In this document: positions 49,701 through 59,075 of the stretch, one piece after another
Numbering within the stretch: the stretch's first letter is position 1
Layout: every line of letters begins with the position of its first letter
Source: Phaeosaccion multiseriatum
Taxonomy: Eukaryota > Ochrophyta, other classes
Assembly: GCA_965112735.1 (NCBI GenBank)
Contig: OZ218951.1
Span: 496,001-560,000 of the forward strand
DNA: 64,000 nucleotides
Direction of reading: 5' to 3'
Position numbers and translations under genes: made by a program
Notes under the pieces: model-generated
The model's input: the letters and a program-made list of their open reading frames with translations, nothing else
Told to the model about the DNA's origin: nothing
Databases searched by the model: none

Positions 49701-49974
49701 CTACGGCATCCCGGATGCTCCTAAAGCGGCCATGCCTGACTCTGCTCTCCCCACCTCGCAAGAGCACAGCTGGCGAGGAAGCAAAGCGCGTACCCCGATG
49801 CCGCTGCTGAGCTCCTGCTGACCCGTCCCCCAGTGTTACTGCTGCACCCCATTGGCGGAGGCTAGCGTTTGCCTGGGCGGCATCAGCCGCTGCTGCAGCT
49901 GCATCTGCCGCTCCACAAAGCGCCAAGACAGTCACAGCCACAGTGGCGGCTACCACTGCTCCTGAGGCCTTCAT
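46757..49974 (-). CDS. CDP-diacylglycerol synthase (phosphatidate cytidylyltransferase)
   Basis: Exons on the minus strand: 49974-49447, 49243-49079, 48899-48793, 48510-48403, 48168-48057, 47444-47306, 47046-46757. They sum to 483 codons (482 aa) and all junctions are GT-AG with matching phase. It makes CDP-DAG from phosphatidate and CTP, the precursor of PI, PG and cardiolipin. The signature is in the last exon: [21 protein letters not shown] followed by [15 protein letters not shown] and [16 protein letters not shown] match the eukaryotic CDS1/CDS2 type rather than short bacterial CdsA. Several membrane spans are evident. The first ATG follows an in-frame TAG; residues 1-30 look like a signal peptide or anchor, followed by a low-complexity N-terminal stretch to about residue 130. 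Kinship with the neighbouring synthetase is not implied. Confidence 0.93.
47548..47628. repeat. 81-nt near-perfect foldback (MITE-like) in CDS intron 5
   Basis: Arms 47548-47582 and 47594-47628 are 35 nt each with a single mismatch, separated by an 11-nt loop. It lies inside the 612-nt intron 48056-47445 of the CDP-DAG synthase gene. No clear target-site duplication is visible. It could be a tiny foldback transposon or a small-RNA precursor. Confidence 0.85.
47879..47922. repeat. (CCTT)n/(TGCC)n microsatellite
   Basis: Two adjoining tetranucleotide runs in intron 5 of the CDP-DAG synthase gene. A further CA-rich tract lies at 48008-48055 next to that intron's donor. Confidence 0.9.
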
Positions 49975-50037
49975 ATACGGCTATTCTCCCTCCCCTTGAT
50001 ACACACATGTCCTCACCCGCCGCCGGACAAGGGTAAA

Positions 50038-50567
50038 ATGTCGTTACCCCCCCCCCGTCTCGATCCCGTCTCACCAAAAGGCGGCATGGTGCAGGACAAG
50101 GGGGATGAGGAGTTCGCGGGGCCCATCGAGCAAGAGGCTGCTGAGCGAGCAGGTAGCGCAAAGAGAGACGCAGGTGAGAGACAGAGAGAGAGAGAGAGAG
50201 AGCCAGAAAGGCGAAGAGACAGCCTGAGAGAGAGGGAGACGGGGAGACGTGGAAGAGAGGGAGAGGGGAACGGAGGAGATGTCCCCAATTAAACGCAGCC
50301 AAGCTCTGCCATGCGTTATCCACACGCTCGCTTTCTCTTCCTGCTTACTGACCTCGCTATCTGCCAAAATCTTCCGCCTGGCTCTGCTCAGCTCTTGAGC
50401 GTCGCAAATCGATTGTGGCGATGAGAGGGAGGGGGTCGACACAAGCCGCCACCGCAACCACAGAAGCAGCAGCAGCATTACTAGCAGCAGCAATACAAGG
50501 CCCCGCAGCAGAAGAGTTCCCCTCCGGTCGGAGAAAGACGCACCGAAGCGCGGCGGCAGGGGGCTGA
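50038..50567 (+). CDS. Candidate small hypothetical protein, two exons
   Basis: Exon 50038-50173 ends at a GTGAGA donor. A polypyrimidine tract with a CTGAC branch-like site precedes an acceptor ending at 50391, and exon 50392-50567 runs to TGA. The join keeps phase and gives 103 aa: a Pro-rich start, an acidic middle (DKGDEEFAGPIEQEAAERAG), a basic patch (LERRKSIVAMRGRG) and an Ala-rich tail. I recognise no family. Its ATG is only 63 bp from the oppositely oriented CDP-DAG synthase ATG, which is tight for two promoters. It may be a chance frame in 5' UTR sequence. Confidence 0.25.
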
Positions 50568-52707
50568 CGAGTCGTCTCCCGTCAAGGAAAGCGAGAGCAC
50601 GAGCCGAGTCGCGGGAGAGGCCTGCCTCTTGCCCCTCTCCGGCACGGCTGGGGCCCGCTCCACCGCTCTACGAGGAGCCGTGAGGATAGACGTCAGCAGA
50701 GACCTAGGCTGGTCTGAGCCGGCTCCCTGCCACCCTTGACAAGAGGACAGCGACGTCAGCAAGTCGTGTGAGCGGTGTAAGAGTCTTTGTAGGCCTCTCG
50801 CCTCACCCCCGCCCAAGTGAGGGGCATGGCGTGACGAGGCATGCAGTGCTCAGCTGACTTCTTGTGTGGTAAAGGGACGAAGGGGTGAAGGGGGGGGTCC
50901 TGGGAACACAACAAAGGCCTCAGACCTGTCAGCCTCCGTAGCTATCCCACCCGCCCAACCGAATCTCCCTGCCTGTATGCCTATGCGATGTGGAAATTGA
51001 GACTAAGGTTCATTTCACAATTGGTGGCGTAGCGCAGTAGCCTCTCACCCAACGGAGTGCCTGGGCCGCTTCGAATAACGAGCGAGGAAGCCTCGAGGCA
51101 GTGCAAAGGGCGAGGCGGAGGCGGAGTGAGTGAAGGGCCGGCAACATGCGTAGACACAACTGATGGCAAGCAAGCTGCTCGTCTTTGGTCATGAATACAT
51201 ACAGTACGACCATAAGAGAAGGGCCGCCTGCCTGCCTTTTCTCCTCTCTTTTCCCTTCTCACTTCCGCCTTGAATGTGTGTCATACGGGGACCCATGATC
51301 AATGAATGACCAATCCCTTTCTGTCGTCAGTTGGGCACAGAGAGAGGACTTTTGCCCGCCGGTACCGAAGGACTCAGCGCATCCTCCTCCCTGCTCGCTC
51401 TGCTCAGCGAAGGGCAGAAAGCGGGGGTGGGCGCGGGTCTTGAGGATGATCGTTCAATGCCGGTGCTACAGCTGTGAGAACGAAGCACAGCCACGAGGAA
51501 GTTGGACAGACAAAACGGCCGTGAGACAAAAGCAGAAAGACAGAAGCTCAACCGGCGAGCAGGAAGGGTGGAGGATGGGGGAATGGGGTAGAAAGAAGGT
51601 CTCGCTCCACCTGGGAGGATCCACATTGCTTGAAGATGGGTGCGGAGCCAGCACAAACGACAGACGAGTTTGGGGCGGCAGCAGCAGACAGCTCGACATT
51701 CCACGCATGAGTGCTCTACTCAGCAACATTGTACTTATCCACAGCGCTTGCTTTGATGCTTACGTGAGAAGGACGGGGCTCCAGGGAGAGAGGCGTTGAT
51801 CCGGCCCAGCAGCAACAAACCGGCCAAGCGTAAGAGACAGCGAGATACATGGCTCATTGCGAGTGAAGGCGAAGCAAGTAGAGAGCTCCACAGCAGATTC
51901 GAAGCGTCCTAGACCCTGAGGTACTGCGGCAGGTGTGCGTGGTCTGTAGCTTTGCTTATCAAGTGTCGGAGAGAGTGAGTCTGGGACCAAAAGGGAGGCC
52001 TCAGCTTTTCCAGAGGCCTCCAGAGCTGCGCCTCCCGCTCGAATAAGTGTCGTGCTCCTTTGATGGAGGCATTGCGAGCAAGGGTCAGCGAAGTGAAGCT
52101 TGAGGCATCGCGATGTTCTCTTCGATGCTATGGTTTTCCTCTTGCCCTTTTAGCCTCTGTGTGAAGGAGGTGTGAGGCCTTCCAAGAAAGAGGCCTCCGT
52201 GAAGGCACAACCCCTTTCACAATGCAAGTAGCGAGGGTGGCATAGAGCGCGATGGCTCGCTGCTCGCTCTTCTTCCAAGCCCTACGCTAAAAGAAGGTGA
52301 GAGGGGCTTGGGGACACGAAAGTGAAAAAAGGAGTCATTTCTTTGCGCCTGCTCGCATCTCTTCTCTCTCTCTCACTCACTCACTGTCCCACTCTCTCTC
52401 TCTCTCTTGCTCACGGAAACGCCTCGCCTCTCCTTTTAAGTAAGCAGGACTGCGCCTCACCTCTGCGGCTCTGCCTTTTGGTCTCCCTCCTCACACCCGC
52501 CCTCCCCAGGCCATCTGTTAAATTAAGGGTACCTCGGCGTCCATCTGCCCCCCCTCCTGCACGCCAAGTTGACTTCTCGCCTCGACGGCAACAACTGCTC
52601 CCCGCGGAGGAGAGAAGGGAAGGACGTCGCACTCACTCCCAACCCCTCCGCTACCATCTCCCCTCCCCTCCGCTGCCATCTCTCTCCCGCTACTCCCGGC
52701 CAGCCCC
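50568..52707. other. Intergenic region, no gene recognised
   Basis: It holds the presumed 3' UTR of SEC31 at its right end. Open frames here (for example 51302-51799, + strand) have compositionally random products without motifs. I see no tRNA, rRNA or transposon signature. Short (TC)n and (CACT)n tracts occur near 52360-52410. Confidence 0.5.
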
Positions 52708-53374
52708 TTACAGACGCGCACAGAGCCTGATGAGGTGTTTGAGCTTGGCTATCCAGTCCTTGTGCAGCGACCAGTAGTTGCTGGACAGGTCCTGGTTCAC
52801 CGCCCCGGCGGTTTGCTGTTGTCCAGCCGGGTGCAAGTAGAGCAAAAAAAAACAGGCAGCAGCAGCGCACAAGGGAATGACGAAGTGCCTCTGTTAGACA
52901 GCGCTCGACTCAGAGGGCACACATGGCGGAGGCAGTAGCAGCAACGAGGATGAGGAGGATGTACGGAGAGGGACCGATCCGTAACCGCTCCCCCCCCGCT
53001 TTCGCCCTCCAGCAGGGCACAAGAGGAGCGCTGCACGCGTAGATAGGCGGCGCACACCCCTTACGTAACTATGCCCCAAGTCAAGTCACCACGTACCATG
53101 TCTCTGGCCTGCAGCGCGTGCACAAAGGTGGCCACCCTCTCCAGCACTTCGGACTCGAGCTCCCCCTTGCCCATCTTGTCGTAGAGCACGGCCACCGCCA
53201 CGTTCACCTGCCCCAGCATCTTCTTCTCAGGGGCGTTGAGCACCGAGCCCGTCAGCGCGGCGAGCATCTGATTCAGCGCAGCAACAATGGCGCCGCACTC
53301 GGCAGACGCCTGTGCAGCCGCGGGTGCGGTGACTGCGGGGTCCGTCGGGGCGGGCGCTGGGGATGGGGCTGCTG

Positions 53375-53408
<34 letters not shown>

Positions 53409-55663
53409 TGGAGCCTGCACCTTGTGCTGGTGTTGCTGCTGCTGCTGTGGGGGCATCCCTGGGCCTCCTGGCCTGGAGGGGGCGCCGATGCTGGCGGCGG
53501 GGTTCATGACGGTGGGCTGCATCACGGAAGGCGCCTGACGAACGAGGGGACGGGGCAGGCAGCAGCATACGCGGTCAGTCATGCCATGCTAGAGGCTATA
53601 CATACAGATTCTTCTCGGTGCCCCACTCGCCCCTTATGCCCCTTGCCCGCCAGGTGCCCACCCATATGCCTGTCCGTACGTACCTGCGGCATGCCCGGGT
53701 TCGAGGGGGCCACAGGTCGGCCATAAGCTCCGGCGGCGGACGGGGCCGCAGGGGCGCCGTACCCCCCTGGGGCTGTAGGAGCCGCGGGGGCAGCGGGTCT
53801 GTTGCCGTACGGGGAGGGTGCCTGACCGGCGGCTGGTGCCAAGACCGGTGCTGCTGCTGCTGGCGGTGCCGGTGCTGGTACTGGAGCCGCTGCTGCTTGC
53901 TGGACGAACCCACCGGGCACCGCAGAGGGCATGGCGGGTCGTGGCGTTGGCGTGTTGTACTGGGCGGCAGGCTGGCGCTGGGGCTGCATGCGGAGGGGCT
54001 GTTGAGGCGCTGCGGCCGCTGCGGGGGGAGGGGCAGGTCGCTCCCACTGCGTCTCTCCCGTGGCTTGATTGCAGTAGTAAGGAATGCCTCGGGAGGGGTC
54101 CACCATTTGTGTCCACCCCGGGGGCAGAGGCTGCGCCCCCCCTGCCGCCCCTGCTCCTCCTGCTGGCGCCTGCTGCTGCTGCTGCTGATGCTGTTGCTGC
54201 TGGGCTTGCTGGCCAAAGTGCTGTCCTTGCTGACCGGATTGCTGCATGGCCGACTGCCCCACTGCTGCCGCTCCTGCCACGTCTCCCGCCCCTGCCTCCT
54301 GAGGCGAAACACCCACCACCTTGGGACCCTCGAAGGGGAAAGTGGGTACCGGAGCCCCATTGAAGGCGGCGGGGTTGCTCTTGTAGAGCCTGTCCTGGAG
54401 GATGGCCCCGCTGAGCACCTCTCCCGAAGAGTACTTCATGGCCGCCTCCTGCAAGCCAAGAGTCAAGCAACGTGTCAAGCAGGGTGTCAAGCAAGAGTCA
54501 ATAGCTAGGTCCGACCCTCTCACGGCACCCCGATAAGCTCCCGCGGTCCTGCGCGACCAATAGTCTCGATGCGCTTTTCTCCTCGCGCTCACACACGCAC
54601 GCAGACGGCCTCACGCACGACGCACTCACAGCACTCACAGCACTCACAGCACTCACAGCACTCACAGCACTCACAGCACTCACAGCACCCACAGCACTCA
54701 CAGCACCCACAGCACTCACAGCACTCACAGCACTCACAGCACTCACAGCACTCACAGCACTCACAGCACTCACAGCACCCACAGCACTCACAGCACTCAC
54801 AGCACTCACCAGCTCTCCCTCCGCCGCGAGCACGTGCGCGTATTGTGCGAACATGTCCAGCACCTCGGGCTGCAGAGGCGTGCCGGGCTCCGCCTGGCTG
54901 AAAATAGACACCTGGGCATGAGGGAGAAGGGGCGGGGAGACTCATGAGGAAGGGGGGCATTGACATACGCGGGAGTTGCGTCGGCAGTGAAGAGGGAGAA
55001 GACACGTCTGGCCGACGACCTCCTTCGTGCTCTCCTCCCCTCTCCTCTCCTCTCCTCTCCTCCCCTGCCCTCTCCTCCCCTCTCCTCTCCTCTTCTCCCT
55101 TCTCTCCTCCCCTCCCCTCCCCTCCCCATCAACTGCGGTCCCATCCCCCCTTCCCCCTCACCTTCTCCACAAAAGCGTGCAGGGCTCTCGTGTCCTTGCT
55201 GCCCTCCTCCCCCTGCTGCAGCACCCGCAGCTCGTCCAGCCAAATACCAATGGTCTTGGTCACGCTCACCGCGCACATGTAACACAAGTTGGCACTCCGG
55301 CGGTCGCCAACCTCCGCCTCCAGCCTCGACCCCAGCGTCTCACATAAGGCAGGGAACTCGTCGCTCTTGGCGTATGTGGACAGGATCGCGAGAGTTTCTG
55401 GCCAGCGAGAGAGGTCGGACGACTGCACAAGGCCGCCGAGCTCGGACTTGATGATGGCAGACACAACGTGCAGGAAGGGGCGAGATGCGGCCTCACGCAC
55501 AAAGTAAGCCTTTTGTGGAGCAGAGGAGCGAGAGGCGAAGAGGTCAGGCATATGGGTGGGTGAGGGTGGGTAACAGGGGATGGGGAGGGGAGGGGAGGGG
55601 TGAGTCGGCGGGCGAGTTCACTTTCAAACAAGGAGCGACAGACAGACAGAGAGACAGAGAGAC

Positions 55664-55727
<64 letters not shown>

Positions 55728-56514
55728 GGACAGACGGACAGACAGAGAGAAAGGGCCCAGAAGCTGGAAATACAAGTCCAATGACGGGAGACTTACCGCC
55801 TGCGTCTTGGCCCAGAGGTCCGCCCCCCCGCAGCTGGCGAGAAGCAGCGCGTCTGCCATGTTTCCTGTCTGCAGGCAGCACTGCACCGCCGCCTCAAAGT
55901 TCCCCACAAGCAGCGCCCGCTTGATGAGGGTTTCTGCACCCACATCCATGGTCACGGGAGGGTGTGCCAACAGACCGTGTTGCGTGGCGGCAGCGAACAT
56001 GCCTTCCAAGCCCCCCCCTTCCCCTCCTGCCGCTGTTGAGGCGCCTCCTTCCGCTCCCCCAGCCGCCCCGCTGGCCGTCGCTCCGTCTGCGGGAGGAGCG
56101 CTGCCGAAGTCCACGCCCGGAGGAGGAGGGGAAGCACCACCAGCAGCAGCAGCGGCGGCAGCGGCGGAGGGAGAGACGGGTGGCAGGGGGATGTTCTCTG
56201 TCGGTGGAAGTCCAAAGTCTCCCCCTCCCGCGCTGGCCCCTCCCGGCCCTGCTGGGCTGAAGAGGGAGGATGTCCCTGCCCCATCAGCGCCGTCTGTAGA
56301 GCGTCGGACGAGTCAGACGATGGGCCGGGGGGGGGGAGAGGGGAGAGAAATGGTGAGGAATGGGGAAAGGTGGGGAGAGGAGAGGGGTGAGCAAATGGGC
56401 AGTAGAAAAGGCAGGGCATGCACAAAGACGCACAACCGAACACTTGTTACTCACCACCCCGACAAGGTCGGACACTGGGGACGCAACATGGCGTGAGCAA
56501 CAGCCCAATACACC

Positions 56515-56554
<40 letters not shown>

Positions 56555-59036
56555 CGAGCACCACCCATAACCCCCCCCCCTGCTCACCTAGCGCCCCCTC
56601 GGGCATGGCGAAGGAGCTCATGGGCGGAGTGGCAAGGTCCACAGCCTCCAGGCCCGTAGACAGGCCGGACAAGCCGTCGCCACCCTTGACGCTGGTGCTC
56701 CCATTGCTGAAGCCTCCGTCGCTAGGAGTAGCGGAGAAGTCTCCTGAGGAGGGAGTGGTTACGAGTCCGAGACGTGTGTATGCATGTGCGAGAGCGAGAG
56801 AGGGAGGGGGGGGCAGAGGAGAGGGAGCGACAAGAACAAGATGGATAAGGAGCTGAGCATGAATGGTTACACGTCTTCCCTTCAGCAGCGGTGGTCGTTC
56901 CTTTCGCTTGCCCTATAGTTATCGCCCCCTCCCCCCCCCCTGTGTACCTGCGACACTGAGCGGTGGCGTGAGAGTGCCCGCCGTGGCCGATACGCTGACT
57001 GAGTCGAGATCAGCGGAGGTGACGAGAGATGACGATGAGAGCGGGGTGGCCTCCACTCCGTTGCTCATGTTGAGTCCCTACATCATAGAGGGACAGGGGG
57101 GGGGGGGGTGTTCAGTTTGTGAGTTTGAGTTGTCCAATACGGCACGGGGAGTGGGGAGGGCGGAGGAGGTTCGTGTTTCCAAACACAGGAAATGGAAGGC
57201 GAGTTACAACTTCCGTTCCGTCAATTGATACACACCAAACTTGTGAGATGAGAGAGGGGGAGAGAGGCACAAAAGAAACACACACAGAGAGAGGGAGAGA
57301 GAGGCACAAAAGAAACACACACAGAGAGAGCCCCTCACCTGCTGGGACGAAGGCGGTCCCGGCGTGTCCACCACTCCCCTCGGCGAGCGCAATCCTTCTA
57401 CCCCTTCTGCCGCAACCGGCTCCGGCCCCGTCCCTGCCCCCGCTTCTCCTCCTGCTGTCGCTGCATCACCATCGCCGACAGCTGCTTTATCACCAACCGC
57501 TGCTGTAGCACCACTTGCTGCCGCCTTAACCCCTGCGAGCACTCCGGTCTGAATGTAGTTGGCGGCCTCCTTGGCAATCTCTTCGGCGTCGAAGCCAAGG
57601 TGGCTGAGCAGCTGCTCCCTCGCGTTCTTCTCGAAGATGACCTTCATGAACTGCCACACCTGCTTGTCGTACGCGTCCGACGCTGCCTTGTCTTTGGCTT
57701 CACAGAACGCACGGAAGTCGCGGCTCACCTTCAGCACACACGGACACAGAGACGAACGAGACACAAAACAAACAGACAGACAAGAGGAGCAAGACACAAG
57801 ATACACACACAATGGTGAGTCACAAAGAGACGTGGATGCCTTTGGATGCCTTCAGAGGTCCACTCCCTCCCCTCCCCCCTCCCCTCCCCTCCCCTCACCA
57901 TTGTCTCTTCGAAGGTGCGAGAGCTCTGCACCAGCTGAGGGTCCTCTGCCACGGAGCTGAGCTGCACAACCTTGGCCTCCCCTGCTCCGCGCTGCGTCCC
58001 TCCCAAGCCCCCCGGAGGAGCCCCTGGCGCCCCCACCCCCGCCCCGCCGAGCCCTCCTCCTCCTGCTGCTGCTGCTGACTTCTTGCCGAAATTGACCAGC
58101 TTTCCTCCGAAACCAAACGAAGCCCCGCACGGCCGATTCAGCCACTTGGGAGCCCTTCCCGAGCTGCTCTTAAAGCCCTGCATGCTGAACAGTTGTACCT
58201 TGCGATCGAAGCTGCAAGTGGAGAGTACGGCGGGGATTTCTGGTGACCATGACACCTGGTACCGGCGGGTGCTGGTGTTGCCATGGGCGCCGAACATCTG
58301 CTGCTGCGGCTGTTGGTGACCGTGTCCGTCGCCATCTGGGCCTCCTGAAGGAAGCTCAAAGACAGGCTGCATGGAGAAGAGGTCCCACACGATGGTCCTG
58401 TTGTCCTTGCCGCACGACACCAGCAAGGAGGTGTCGTGTGGGCACCAGTCGCAAGACAGGATGCCCTGTGTGTGCCCTGTTCGGGGTGAGGTGAGGTGAG
58501 GTGAGGTGAGGTGAAGTGTGGTGGGGGAGGGTGAGGTGAGGTGAGGTGAGGGGAGGTGACGAGAGCGGAGAGTGGCACGGGGGAGGAGGGTGGAGAGTGA
58601 GGGCAAGGAGGGTATGAATGGGCCATAGAAGGCGCGGAGCGAGGCCAAAACAGACCCACATTGGCATGTGTGTGCGTGAGGAAACCACGCGAATGAGCGC
58701 CTTTGCACACACGCGTACACAATTGAGGAGCAGCCTTCCCATCCCCTACCATCCCCTGCCATCCTCAGCTGCCCTCCTTACCCGACAAGGTGGCGAGGGG
58801 CAGACTCGTGGAGCCGCGGAGGTCCCAGAGCTTCAGCACGGGGTTGTTGTCGTCGCCGCTCGCAGTCACCAGGTTCATGCCCTGTGGGAGGAGAGAAAAC
58901 GAGACACAGAGAGGGGGGGGATGTTTGCATATCACATGCCGCAGTGCTTGAGTAAGAGCCGAGGGAGGAAGGGGAGGAAGAGAGGGGAGGAAGAGAGGGA
59001 GAGAGGGAGGGAGGCAGGGAAGGCAGGCAGGTAGGT

Positions 59037-59075
<39 letters not shown>

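Noticed and set aside
51302-51799. 165-codon plus-strand frame as a gene
   Set aside because: No motif, random-looking composition, no supporting splice or neighbour evidence.
54621-54809. CRISPR array
   Set aside because: The units are 9 bp and contiguous with no unique spacers, inside a eukaryotic intron.
55600-56496. 298-codon plus-strand frame opposite SEC31
   Set aside because: It runs through a GACA microsatellite and the antisense of a SEC31 exon.
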